Below are positions 44,942 to 53,933 of a stretch of 64,000 nucleotides of DNA, one piece after another. Made by a program: the position numbers and the translations under genes. The notes under the pieces were generated by a model. That model saw nothing but the letters and a program-made list of their open reading frames with translations. It searched no databases and was not told the origin of the DNA. Every line of letters begins with the position of its first letter. Within the stretch, counting starts at the first letter, position 1. This DNA comes from CAZMGV01 sp964621525 [NCBI: uncultured bacterium] (GTDB taxonomy: Bacteria; JAGRBM01), in the NCBI GenBank assembly GCA_964621525.1, contig CAZUMS010000002.1, positions 224,707 to 288,706 of the forward strand, given 5' to 3'.

Positions 44942-45850
44942 TTATGAATTCTGCTTGCCGGAATAGGGGCCGTCGGGGAACAGTTTTTTCGCGACCGGAG
45001 AAGCGCCGTAGGAATCCAGGAAGGCGGCGATATCGGCCCGGCTTGCACACGATTCTGGCCGGGTAATGCGAATGACAATCAGGATCAGCGGAGTGGCCCA
45101 GATGAAGAAGCTGGCCCAGAACAGCGTCAGATCGCCGATCATGAGGGTAATGGTCAGATTAAATCCTATGACACCGAGAAACACGAGCGGGCCGAATAAC
45201 CCTCCGAACGGCAGCCATCGGACTCCGGTTTCATCCCCTTTGGCCGGGATCATCATGAGCTTCTCGATCACCGTGTAGGCGGTGATGACCGACAGCCCGA
45301 CGAAAAACCAGCCCATGTAGTTCGTTATCGGCACGTCAAAATGTTCGCCGCCGTTCGGGTAGTAGTAGATCTGCCCGAGGAACCATTTGTCTCCCTGATG
45401 GGTAAGGGGATCGATAATGACATCCAGCATCATCATGAGCCACGCAGCCGTCAGCAGCACGGCGGGGCTTCGCCGAAGCTTCCGGGTTTCAAGGCGCTGA
45501 AAGTCCCCGGTCCTGTAGACCGGGCCCCAGTAGAGCATGGAGGTTGTCCACGAGAAATAAGACAGGAATGTGAATGACAGGCTGTCCCAGAACGGAACCC
45601 CGGCAATCAGCAGCTCTCCCTGGAGGGCTTCCTCCCGGTAATGGTACAGGCCGAATGGGAATCCGTTCCGGATCGAGCTTGCTTCGCAGGTAAAGGCCAC
45701 GATCCATCCCGCCACGACCCAGAGCAGTGTCCGGTGCAGACCGATATGGGTTATGGCGACGGTCAGGAAGACCCCGAAAAAAACAAAGACGTACGGCCGC
45801 TTGGCTATGGAAAACAGGAATTCGTCCACCCTGATCCTCCGATCAGGCAT
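44942..45850 (-). CDS. CruF-like carotenoid biosynthesis membrane protein
   Basis: This 302-residue membrane protein has about seven to eight hydrophobic segments and the DUF422/CruF blocks EASSIRNGFPFGLYHY, AGVPFWDSLSFTFLSYFS, MMLDVIIDPLTHQGDKWFLG and the IYYYPNGGEHFDVPITNYMG segment. CruF-type proteins hydrate psi-ends of C40/C50 carotenoids, as in bacterioruberin synthesis. No other carotenoid gene (crtB, crtI) is in the window, so the specific reaction is only inferred. It lies 24 bases after the AEC carrier gene. Confidence 0.82.
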   Translation of the reverse strand: MPDRRIRVDEFLFSIAKRPYVFVFFGVFLTVAITHIGLHRTLLWVVAGWIVAFTCEASSIRNGFPFGLYHYREEALQGELLIAGVPFWDSLSFTFLSYFSWTTSMLYWGPVYRTGDFQRLETRKLRRSPAVLLTAAWLMMMLDVIIDPLTHQGDKWFLGQIYYYPNGGEHFDVPITNYMGWFFVGLSVITAYTVIEKLMMIPAKGDETGVRWLPFGGLFGPLVFLGVIGFNLTITLMIGDLTLFWASFFIWATPLILIVIRITRPESCASRADIAAFLDSYGASPVAKKLFPDGPYSGKQNS

Positions 45851-45874
45851 CCCTACGTGACGGCGCTGGTTTCA

Positions 45875-46840
45875 TCAAGGTTTCAGCGGCCCCGAAATCA
45901 GATAGATGAGCAGGGGACAGATGGCGACGAGGAACACCCCGGTGGTCCAAACCAGCAGAGTGGCGGCAAGCCGTGAGTTCATTGCAAAGAGAGTCGAGAT
46001 TACGACGGAGAAGATTGCCGTCGGGCAGGCCGATTCGATAACGACGACGGCGAACGCCTCCCGGTTCAGTCCGGCGAGCAGCGCCAGCGAGATCCCCACG
46101 GCCGGCATCAGGAGGAACTTGACCGAACCTGCGGCCATCACCAGCCGCCGGTTCATGCGCAGCTCTCCGGCCTCGATGGTCAGCCCAACACCGAGCAGGA
46201 CGATAATGCTGGAAACGGGTGGTGCGAACTTGAGGTAGGATGCGATCCACGCGGGCCGAGCGATTTCGAATGCGTTCAGCGTCAGGCCCAGGAGAAAACC
46301 GGGCAGAGGGATCGCCCGCGGGTCGGTGGCGAGCTGCCTCAGTGCGTTCAGGGGTTCAAAGGACAGGTGGTCCGTTTCTTCGCTCGCCCACCGGGCGATG
46401 GGGAACAGGACCCCATACACCAGAAAGTTCCAGTAAAAGATATAGATGACGGACAGCGCGAGCCCCTGTTCCCCAACCAGCAACAGGCAGAGGTATCCGC
46501 CGAGGAAATAACCCTGATTCGACAGGGCGCCGCAGGCGGCCAGCGTACCAAGATCCTGCCGCGTATAACCGGCACGTTTGCCTGTCCAGTAAAGTGCGAC
46601 AAGCCCCGATAGTGCGGTCAGGCCGCCGATCAGCGGCAAGAACGCAAGCTCAGGCTTCAGCCGGATTCCCCAGCCGAGGAACGCGTAGATCGGGGTTTCG
46701 AAACCGAAAAGCGAGACCCAGAACAGTCGTTTGGGCGTAGCCGGTGTAACCGATGTCTTCTGCCGCCAGATAAACCCTGCCACCAGGGGCAGCAGGATCA
46801 TCATCTCAAACAGGATAAAGCTAAGAATCGGGTGGGCCAT
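45875..46840 (-). CDS. AEC-family (auxin efflux carrier-type) transporter
   Basis: This 321-residue protein has about ten membrane segments in two inverted halves, with AEC features: GYFLGGYLCLLLVGEQGLAL near the middle and ACPTAIFSVVISTLFAMNSR near the end, which matches the family's A-P-A-type loop region. AEC carriers in bacteria export or import organic anions such as malate. The substrate is not readable. It is on the same strand as the glycosyltransferases upstream and the CruF-like gene downstream. Confidence 0.82.
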   Translation of the reverse strand: MAHPILSFILFEMMILLPLVAGFIWRQKTSVTPATPKRLFWVSLFGFETPIYAFLGWGIRLKPELAFLPLIGGLTALSGLVALYWTGKRAGYTRQDLGTLAACGALSNQGYFLGGYLCLLLVGEQGLALSVIYIFYWNFLVYGVLFPIARWASEETDHLSFEPLNALRQLATDPRAIPLPGFLLGLTLNAFEIARPAWIASYLKFAPPVSSIIVLLGVGLTIEAGELRMNRRLVMAAGSVKFLLMPAVGISLALLAGLNREAFAVVVIESACPTAIFSVVISTLFAMNSRLAATLLVWTTGVFLVAICPLLIYLISGPLKP

Positions 46841-46894
46841 CGGGTTTCGGCCCTTAAGGCCGGGTGCGGAACCTGACCAACCCGGCCCTGATGT

Positions 46895-47809
46895 TCAAGT
46901 GGGAAGGTGACGAAGGACGGCTGCTTCAAAGTCTGCCGCCACGTGGCCCCAAGTACGGATTTCTGCCGGTGCAGGAAGCGGGACTTCACCTGAAAGGGCG
47001 GTACCCACCAGTGCATCCACTTCAGTTTCGGAGTCGAACCACAAAACCCCTTTGCGGAACCGGGTCGCTCCTCCGGGGAAACGGCGGGCAACGACCGGAG
47101 TCCCGGCAGCGAGGGCCTCCGCGATGGCAAGCCCAAAGCCTTCGTCACGGCTGAAGGAGAGATAACAGGCGGCTCCGGCGACCCGCTCGGCGAGGCTTTC
47201 TAGAGGAAGGTCCCCGGTAAACCAGAGGGGATAGTCTCTGGATCTGGACCGGTACCATCGTTGAAGAGCCCCGGTTTCTTTCCGCGGTGTGGAATCGCCA
47301 GTGGCAATTATCGCTCGGGTTCTACCGGGTATCTTCCTTCGGGCGTCCAGAAAAGTTCCGGCTGCTCCCCACGCGACGGTCTCCGTGCGGCCTTGAAGAC
47401 CGGGAAAATGAAAGGTGAACCGTTCGTATACTTCCGGGCTGGGGACAACGATCAGGCCGGCATGGGCAATTATCCAGCGGAAGCGGCGGGTCTGGAAATA
47501 CCGTTCGATACCGCGGGTCCATTCAGGCCGGTCAAGAGCGAAAAGATCGTGAACAAGGGCGACCTGCAGGCGGCCTGGAATGTTTCGCGGCCGGATTTCG
47601 TTGGCGATGACGATCTGCCCGGTATCGGCCACCCGGGCCGGCTTCAAGGCGGCCAGTAACATGCGTGGAACCGATGGTTCTGGGTGAGTGGGCCCCACCG
47701 TTGAAACAGAATGCCCGTGATCAACCAATGAGCTCATCAGATGCAGCGTCACAGACGAAGGTCCACCGCCGTTCAGATGGAAATGCAGCGTGTCGAATGC
47801 GAAATTCAT
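46895..47809 (-). CDS. Glycosyltransferase (GT4-like, short)
   Basis: This 304-residue protein has a GT-B fold look: NFAFDTLHFHLNGGGPSSVT at the start (N-terminal Rossmann with acceptor loop), VALVHDLFALDRPEW, and a C-terminal nucleotide-sugar block RDEGFGLAIAEALAAGTPVV with the family E-x7-E motif. It is 60-70 residues shorter than its neighbour, mostly in the N-domain linker. It overlaps the upstream glycosyltransferase by 4 bases, so the pair probably acts in one pathway, likely surface glycan. Confidence 0.82.
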   Translation of the reverse strand: MNFAFDTLHFHLNGGGPSSVTLHLMSSLVDHGHSVSTVGPTHPEPSVPRMLLAALKPARVADTGQIVIANEIRPRNIPGRLQVALVHDLFALDRPEWTRGIERYFQTRRFRWIIAHAGLIVVPSPEVYERFTFHFPGLQGRTETVAWGAAGTFLDARRKIPGRTRAIIATGDSTPRKETGALQRWYRSRSRDYPLWFTGDLPLESLAERVAGAACYLSFSRDEGFGLAIAEALAAGTPVVARRFPGGATRFRKGVLWFDSETEVDALVGTALSGEVPLPAPAEIRTWGHVAADFEAAVLRHLPT

Positions 47810-48930
47810 GTCATCGCCTGCTGAAGAGCGTCCAGAGTCAGTTCTGCCGTGCGTTTCCAGGTAAATCGAGCGGCCTGTTCCCGGCCTCTGTAAATCAGCC
47901 GCTCGCGGACCGAAGGTTCTGCTATTACTTGGCCGAGGGCTTTCTGGATCGCCGGGATATCGCCAGTACCAACCAGCAGCGCGGCCTCCCCTGCGATTTC
48001 CCGGATGACCGGTAGGTCAGAGGCAATGACAGGGGTACCTGTCGCAAAACCCTCGAGAACTGGCAGACAGAAGCCTTCAAATTGTGTCGGCAGGACGATG
48101 GCCCGGGCGAGCCGGTACACCCAGGGAATGACCGGTTCGGGTAGCCAGCCCAGATAACGGGCGCGGCCATTACGGAAGAGCGGATGTCCGGACAGGCGGT
48201 GCCATTCAGGGCCCGGAGCTCCCGTCAGGACGAGTTCCATGCCCATGCAAGCCGGGGTTCCGGCAAAGGCCTCACAAAGCCCCCATAAGTCCTTGTGCGG
48301 CCGGAGAGCAGCTGGGGAGAGAACAAACGGGAGGGGGAAATCGCGGGAAATCTCCACTGGGCAATCCTCTGGCGGAGTGCTGCCAGTGCGCCGGAATGTT
48401 TCGGAAGCAGCCAGTGGTGTTACCGAGATATTGTCTCCGGGAATTCCGAAGAGACGAATCAGATCATCTTTAACTGCGCGTGAGGGTGTCAGGCAGATTC
48501 GGGACCGGGCGGCGGCAAGGCGAACGGTAAGCTCGATGGCGGTACGCTCAACGGGTCCGAAGTTCCCCGGCAGGTGGCGGTGCTGGAGATCATGAAACAT
48601 CGACACCTGTGGGATTTTCGTCCAGCCAAGTGCCGAACTTCCGAGATTGAGAACGGCACTAGTCCCAAAGCCTTTCAGCACAACGGGAAGAACCAGTTGC
48701 TCCGCGAGGACCCGTCTCGCGCGATGGCTGGAGTCCGTGGCGTGCGGAACCAGCCGGAAACTACCCGGAAGTCCATTGAGAGAGGCGGCGGCATTCCGGC
48801 AAACATGCAGATCCCATTGCCAGTCCGGACGGAGCCGATTGAGTTCCGGAACCAGTTCCCTAAGGTAGCGTTCGGTGCCGCCGACGAGCCCCGGTTTCAG
48901 GTACAGCGCATTCAGGGCGATCACCGGCAT
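47806..48930 (-). CDS. GT4 glycosyltransferase
   Basis: This 374-residue GT-B enzyme has the GT4 layout: VGGTERYLRELVPELNRL (donor-fold start), FHDLQHRHLPGNFG, SRAVKDDLIRLFGIPGDNIS, and the C-terminal LPTQFEGFCLPVLEGFATGT and PVIAS block with the retaining E-x7-E motif. It transfers sugar from an activated donor, acceptor unknown. Its ATG lies 11 bases after the large lipoprotein gene, and it overlaps the next transferase by 4 bases, so all three may be co-transcribed. Confidence 0.9.
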   Translation of the reverse strand: MPVIALNALYLKPGLVGGTERYLRELVPELNRLRPDWQWDLHVCRNAAASLNGLPGSFRLVPHATDSSHRARRVLAEQLVLPVVLKGFGTSAVLNLGSSALGWTKIPQVSMFHDLQHRHLPGNFGPVERTAIELTVRLAAARSRICLTPSRAVKDDLIRLFGIPGDNISVTPLAASETFRRTGSTPPEDCPVEISRDFPLPFVLSPAALRPHKDLWGLCEAFAGTPACMGMELVLTGAPGPEWHRLSGHPLFRNGRARYLGWLPEPVIPWVYRLARAIVLPTQFEGFCLPVLEGFATGTPVIASDLPVIREIAGEAALLVGTGDIPAIQKALGQVIAEPSVRERLIYRGREQAARFTWKRTAELTLDALQQAMT

Positions 48931-48941
48931 GCTTCACCGGT

Positions 48942-51900
48942 TCAGGGGAGCGGAGTGCCCGCAACAATAGGCAAGCCTTCGATGGGAAGAGTCAGCGTCC
49001 GCAGGTAGGTTAGCGTTGTGGCGCCCACGGAATAAACGTCCACGACAGTGCCGTTGAATACCAGCACCCGTTCCCCGTCAGCAGTTGTCTGAATGCTGGT
49101 AATGGTACTCCCCGGCGTTCCGGCGACGGCCTCGACAGTCGGCGCCGGAGTGTCGAGGTCGGTGACGAGATAGATCACGCCGCTGCTCGACCCCAGAATG
49201 ACGGAGCCCGTCGCCGGAAGCGTCGCGATCTTGAGAAGTCCCGAAAGCGGGCTCCCGAGATAGCTCAGATTCAGGGAGAACGCATCGCTCTGCTGGGCGA
49301 CCGGCGGTGACAGATTTACGGAAGTGACATCCGTATCGTTCGGCGACGTGCTGTTGCACACGACGAAGGCTCTCAGTCCGTTTTTAGCAACGGCCACCTG
49401 CTGGGGCGATTTGCAGGTCGTGTAGCCGCGTTTGCTTCCGTTGGAGGTGTTTACGAACGGCTCCGCAGGGAACATGGACAGGTTGGTGTCCAGGTTGAAC
49501 TGAAGAAGGTCGCCGGGCAGTTCGGTTAATGCGAAGGCGAAGCGGAGTACCATCGCCCGTACCGGCTTGCCCGAAGCCGGCGGGACAAGCGCAACGCCGA
49601 TGGGAATAAAATTACTGGAGATCGACGAACCGGGGAAGCTGATGTCGCTGGTCCCGGTGATAAGGCCTGTTGATCCATTGACGGCGATTTCGCGTATCCG
49701 GGCCTCAGTTGTTCCCGGAGACAGCATGGCGACCATCTCATGGTCCCGGTTTGCCGAAAAAGAGATGCCAGTGATGTCCAGAATCTGTTCATCCAGGAGC
49801 TCCAGGGCAGGCTCATTTCCACCGGCGAAATCGAAGCTACGGAGCGAAACAACGCTGTCGTCTCCGACATTCAGGTCCAGCAGCCGGTCTGTTCCATAGA
49901 ACAGGACGCCACCTGACTGCGACACCGGCGTGCCTTCCGGGGCAACCGGGACAACCGTGTATTCGGGTACCGGCGCATCGATATCAACCGTGGCCAACTG
50001 AGGGACGGGGACAGACAGGTCTGTCCCCGTCTTGATCAGCAGGTATCGGTTATCCGGAACATCGTAGCAGTCCCGGTCGGCTGGAACAGCCGTATTGCCT
50101 GCATCGTCACGATAGTAAACCTGCAGACGGTCGCCCGGAGCCGCTTCGATCTGCAGCGCGGTCGTTAGGCCGTCTTCGAGAAAGACGCTCTCGGAGGGGT
50201 TCGGGCTGGCCACAGCGCAGGCGGGGCTCCCCGCGCCGAGGTTCTGGACCACCAGTTCGGTACGCTGGACATCCTCGAAACAGGTGCCCGGTATCCGTAT
50301 GGTCGCTACGTTCACGTCACCGGAAAATGAAACCGGGGAAACATCCGCATCGCATTCCCCGGGAGCGGGGCCCGGAGCCGTTTCATCCCTGGTGATTCTC
50401 AGTTCGATCTCATAGTTTACCGAATCCTGGGTAGTCCGGATTGTGAAGGACTGAATTTCCAGCGGCGTGGTGTCCGACCACGGGAACTCTGTATCCGGCC
50501 GGATCGAAAGCTGGAAGAAACCGGAGTTACTGTCGGCAGTGACAGTCGGCAGGAACGCCAGATCGAAGAGCGAGCTTCCGGTAGCTGGCGGAGCTCCGGC
50601 AAAGATATCTACTTCAGAGCCGGGAGCCGTCACTCCGGAAACGATTATCTGCCCGGCATTGCTGGCCGAGGTTTCGTAAACTCCAGCGGAGGGAGCCAAG
50701 AGATCAAGGAGTGCATCGGGCCGGCCGCCTGTAGAGTCGTTCGACGCAGACAGAATGACTGGGGCCAGCGGATCGTCGGCTTCGGTCTGGGTCAGTAGAT
50801 GGACATGGATGTAGCCGCTGTCGTTTCCAGCGCGGTCGCGGGACCAGAGCCGGACGGTTTGAACGCTGTTGGCATTGAGACTGGATATCTCGATAAATCC
50901 GGTGAACGGGGCGTCTTCAGCATGCTGTTCCTCCTGAACGAGGAGGGGCGATTCGGCCGTTTCGATTCCATCCAGTTCCGACACCACGAAGGTGGCGCCA
51001 CCAGCTTCGGGCTCGGGCTGGTCTTCCAGAACCTCGACCTCGATAGCCGCATCGCCACAATCCTCGATGTCACCGACCAGGCGGCCGATCCAGGTGCTCG
51101 AATCCAGTTCGAACAGGGTGACGCTGCAGCCCGGATTCGAGGTAACGCCCGTAACTTCAGGGGCGTCAGGCTCGATCTGGTCGCTGAGAACCGCCAGGGC
51201 CAGAAGTTCCGTGCCTGTATTGCCCGCAGGGTCCATCACCTCCGCGGAGAACGCGGTAACCGTATTGAGTCCGGTCCTGATGGAAATATCTTCGCCGGTT
51301 GCGGGGAACACGTCGTCGGCGGGGTCGCCAACCCACGAGGTCAGGAGTCCGAGCCCGGAGAGCTCCACCTGAAGGCCGTGTTCGGCGACTCCCGATATCC
51401 CGGGTTCGGTCGTCCGGGTCCGGAACTGCCCGGTAGCGTATTCGTAGGCCGGTGTGCTTCCGTCCATCACTTCGGTAACGGCAAGTGCCGGATCGAGCGT
51501 TGTATCCGTCGTTACGGTAAACTGTGACGAGAGATAGGGTGCGTTTCCGACGACGTCGGTGACAACCACCTGCAGCGTGACGGTTGCCGCCGCCGGCAGG
51601 TTGAAACTGACAGGGCTGATAATCCCCGGGGGCCTGGTTTCTTCAGCCAGTGGAGTCAGGGGATTCGCTACGTCGATCACCTGCACGGTCACGCTTTCGT
51701 TGACCGTGAAGGACAGGAGGAAAGGCACGTCGGTTGCGTTCAGCTCAGTACCATTTACCGTAGTGGCCGTGTCCGTCTGAAGCTGCCGGGGCACCAGACC
51801 CTGACTGTTGATCTGGAGGCTGGTGACGACAGGCGAGGCGTTATCCCGGGTGACCGTCAGCAATGCCGCGGCCCCCCGGTTGCCTGCCCTGTCGATCACA

Positions 51901-52982
51901 CGGATCTGGAGACTGTTCACGCCTGAGTTCAGAAGAACATCAATGTTTTCAGTGGCGAGGGCAATGGTCCGGGTGACTGTCCCGTTTCCGCCGGCAATCT
52001 CGATGGATACGGCGGTGGGATCACTCACCGGCGTCACGTCGATGGAAATCCCCGAATCGGGAGTCAGATTGCCCGGGAACAGTTCTTCGGGTTCGATGAA
52101 CGGCACCAGCGGTGCGACATCGTCATAGGCATACTCGAACACAATATCGCCGGTATTTCCGGCGAGGTCCCAGAACCGGAGCGTCACGGTGCACTGGACT
52201 TCCGTATCGGGCTCGAAGAGCAGCCCGCCAAGAATGCCGGATGCGATAAACCCGCCGATTGCCAGCACCGGGCTCTGGTTATTGCAGATCGGGTCCTCAC
52301 CGCTTCCGATGGCCCGAAACAGGAGCGGTTCTCCGAGCGACATGGAGTAAGCCGGGCTCGCCGTGTTCGTATAGATGGTCGAGAGAATGGATTTGCCGTC
52401 CACAAGAATGTCGCTGGGGAGAGAAATCGACGTATCGGGATTAATAGCAATAATCAGATCCGTGAATGCTTCCGTTTCGAGGGAGCGCTGATCGTCGGCA
52501 GCCTTGATCCCCTGGGTTACCGTCAGCCGGACTTCCGTCTCGAACTCTTCGACCGGCCAGTCTCCAGAAGCGCTCCGGAACAGCGCGACGGTTCCGCTCG
52601 AATCCGAGAATAGGGCTTCATCAAGAACGAGGGCGAACGCGCTGCCGGAGACGGTACCGTCCGTAATTGGTTCCAGCCGGACATTGCCGGTAATTGATGC
52701 CTGGCTGATGGCCCGGCTGAACCGGATCGCCACGCCGCCGTTCACCCGCACAACCGAGCCGGACTGGTTCAGGAATTCGGAAGTCAGTGGAACCGGAGTT
52801 GGAGGAGGAGGAGGAGGCTCGACACAACCGTCAGGGTCCTGCTCACAAGGGGTCGAAGGGACACCCGATCCCTTGCCGCCGCTGCAGGCCGGAATGGCAC
52901 TACAGACCAAGGCAGCCATCAGGAAGGTCCCGAATTTCCGCCAAACGCCCGTGAGCGCAACGTCAGGATAAAAGTTCTTCAT
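48942..52982 (-). CDS. Giant lipoprotein with Ig-like domain array and beta-propeller-like end
   Basis: This 1346-residue protein has a signal peptide with lipobox (FLMAALVCSAIPAC) and a Pro-rich linker (EPPPPPPTPVPLTSE). Many beta-sandwich segments follow, each ending in an AGN-type turn (DLAGNTGDI, DRAGNRGAA, DPAGNTGTE, DRAGNDSGY, DDAGNTAVP), typical of bacterial Ig-like domains. From about residue 1000 to the end the repeats look like beta-propeller blades (VNLSPPVAQQSDAF, then TTADGERVLVFNGTVVDVYS). It should be a lipid-anchored surface or periplasmic adhesin or scaffold. Function unknown. Two glycosyltransferases follow it. Confidence 0.85.
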   Translation of the reverse strand: MKNFYPDVALTGVWRKFGTFLMAALVCSAIPACSGGKGSGVPSTPCEQDPDGCVEPPPPPPTPVPLTSEFLNQSGSVVRVNGGVAIRFSRAISQASITGNVRLEPITDGTVSGSAFALVLDEALFSDSSGTVALFRSASGDWPVEEFETEVRLTVTQGIKAADDQRSLETEAFTDLIIAINPDTSISLPSDILVDGKSILSTIYTNTASPAYSMSLGEPLLFRAIGSGEDPICNNQSPVLAIGGFIASGILGGLLFEPDTEVQCTVTLRFWDLAGNTGDIVFEYAYDDVAPLVPFIEPEELFPGNLTPDSGISIDVTPVSDPTAVSIEIAGGNGTVTRTIALATENIDVLLNSGVNSLQIRVIDRAGNRGAAALLTVTRDNASPVVTSLQINSQGLVPRQLQTDTATTVNGTELNATDVPFLLSFTVNESVTVQVIDVANPLTPLAEETRPPGIISPVSFNLPAAATVTLQVVVTDVVGNAPYLSSQFTVTTDTTLDPALAVTEVMDGSTPAYEYATGQFRTRTTEPGISGVAEHGLQVELSGLGLLTSWVGDPADDVFPATGEDISIRTGLNTVTAFSAEVMDPAGNTGTELLALAVLSDQIEPDAPEVTGVTSNPGCSVTLFELDSSTWIGRLVGDIEDCGDAAIEVEVLEDQPEPEAGGATFVVSELDGIETAESPLLVQEEQHAEDAPFTGFIEISSLNANSVQTVRLWSRDRAGNDSGYIHVHLLTQTEADDPLAPVILSASNDSTGGRPDALLDLLAPSAGVYETSASNAGQIIVSGVTAPGSEVDIFAGAPPATGSSLFDLAFLPTVTADSNSGFFQLSIRPDTEFPWSDTTPLEIQSFTIRTTQDSVNYEIELRITRDETAPGPAPGECDADVSPVSFSGDVNVATIRIPGTCFEDVQRTELVVQNLGAGSPACAVASPNPSESVFLEDGLTTALQIEAAPGDRLQVYYRDDAGNTAVPADRDCYDVPDNRYLLIKTGTDLSVPVPQLATVDIDAPVPEYTVVPVAPEGTPVSQSGGVLFYGTDRLLDLNVGDDSVVSLRSFDFAGGNEPALELLDEQILDITGISFSANRDHEMVAMLSPGTTEARIREIAVNGSTGLITGTSDISFPGSSISSNFIPIGVALVPPASGKPVRAMVLRFAFALTELPGDLLQFNLDTNLSMFPAEPFVNTSNGSKRGYTTCKSPQQVAVAKNGLRAFVVCNSTSPNDTDVTSVNLSPPVAQQSDAFSLNLSYLGSPLSGLLKIATLPATGSVILGSSSGVIYLVTDLDTPAPTVEAVAGTPGSTITSIQTTADGERVLVFNGTVVDVYSVGATTLTYLRTLTLPIEGLPIVAGTPLP

Positions 52983-52995
52983 GTGATCACAAAAA

Positions 52996-53025
52996 ATTGT
53001 AGGGAGTCCGGGTTGGGTGTGTCCA
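52996..53025 (-). promoter_or_regulatory. Promoter of the giant lipoprotein gene (near-leaderless)
   Basis: On the minus strand TGGACA (53025-53020), 18 bases, then TACAAT (53001-52996), each five of six. Transcription would start near 52989, about 7 bases before the ATG at 52982. No ribosome site precedes that ATG, which fits a near-leaderless mRNA. Confidence 0.6.
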
Positions 53026-53066
53026 GCAAATCATCTAGGCTTTGCTAACAATTACAGGAGGTTAGC

Positions 53067-53918
53067 GTGACGCGTCTCACCCGGCGCCAGTGGCTCCAAT
53101 CCAGTTCCTCTCTCGGTGCCGCCGTGCTTTTGCTAGGCAGGCCCTATGCCGTGCGTGCTTCGCGTTCCCCCGCCGCCGAAGTCGCTGAAGAGATCGATAG
53201 CCATTACTACTATCCCCAGAAGCATGGACTCAAGGAGATTGTCGGACAATTTGAGGTCTCGGAGCTGGAAAAGCGGCTGCGCAACACGATTCTGGGTTCC
53301 TATCAGATGGACCCGAACGCCAAGGGGGAACCGCCGAAAATCTCACTGGAAGGTCTCTACTCCTGGGATGCGGATAAAAGAACGACATTTGCCATCGACG
53401 GATGGCCCAAAGGGTACGACCCCCTCGAACTCAAGCGGCATCAGGGTGTTCACCAGCAGATGGCCGAACTCATCGTGCCCGACGAACACAGCTATTTTTT
53501 CAGGGATTTCGATATCCAGGTTGAACGCCCTTCGACCGGACTGGTTGTGACTGGCCGGAAGAAAGTTGCCTATTCACGTGTCGATTCATTCACCAAAACC
53601 TTTTCGAGAGATTTTCTCGCTTCCAACCTGAAAGGAGCGGGGCCGGAAGCCGTATTCCAGACAGATACCCAGTACCATGAATTGAAGGGGAAAAGGGTCT
53701 TCAAATCCATCGAATTCAAAGTACGGGTTGGCTCGGTCGATCTCCATTACAAGATCGAGCCTTACTACCTGTTTGTTGACGGATACCTGCTGCCGGCGAC
53801 AGTTACGCTGACCTATTTTGACAGCAACGGGCAGGTGTCTGACGTTCCGTTCCAGATCGTCGCCAAGCAGTACGCCGTAAACGCGAAGGCCCGCCGGCCC
53901 GCCACCCAGAAGAAGTAG
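53067..53918 (+). CDS. Tat-exported protein of unknown function (DUF-like, lipid-binding-like fold possible)
   Basis: This 283-residue protein starts at GTG after a strong AGGAGG. It has a twin-arginine signal (LTRRQWLQSSSSLGAAVLLLG) ending near PYAVRA. The mature part is beta-rich: EVAEEIDSHYYYPQKHGLKE, then DIQVERPSTGLVVTGRKKVA, FQTDTQYHELKGKRVFKS and VRVGSVDLHYKIEPYYLFVD. The strand pattern resembles outer-membrane lipoprotein carrier (LolA/LppM-type) barrels, but only weakly. Twin-arginine export suggests it folds or binds a cofactor before export. It precedes the methyltransferase-like lipoprotein by 15 bases. Confidence 0.65.
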   Translation: MTRLTRRQWLQSSSSLGAAVLLLGRPYAVRASRSPAAEVAEEIDSHYYYPQKHGLKEIVGQFEVSELEKRLRNTILGSYQMDPNAKGEPPKISLEGLYSWDADKRTTFAIDGWPKGYDPLELKRHQGVHQQMAELIVPDEHSYFFRDFDIQVERPSTGLVVTGRKKVAYSRVDSFTKTFSRDFLASNLKGAGPEAVFQTDTQYHELKGKRVFKSIEFKVRVGSVDLHYKIEPYYLFVDGYLLPATVTLTYFDSNGQVSDVPFQIVAKQYAVNAKARRPATQKK

Positions 53919-53933
53919 TATCTCTCCCGCCAC

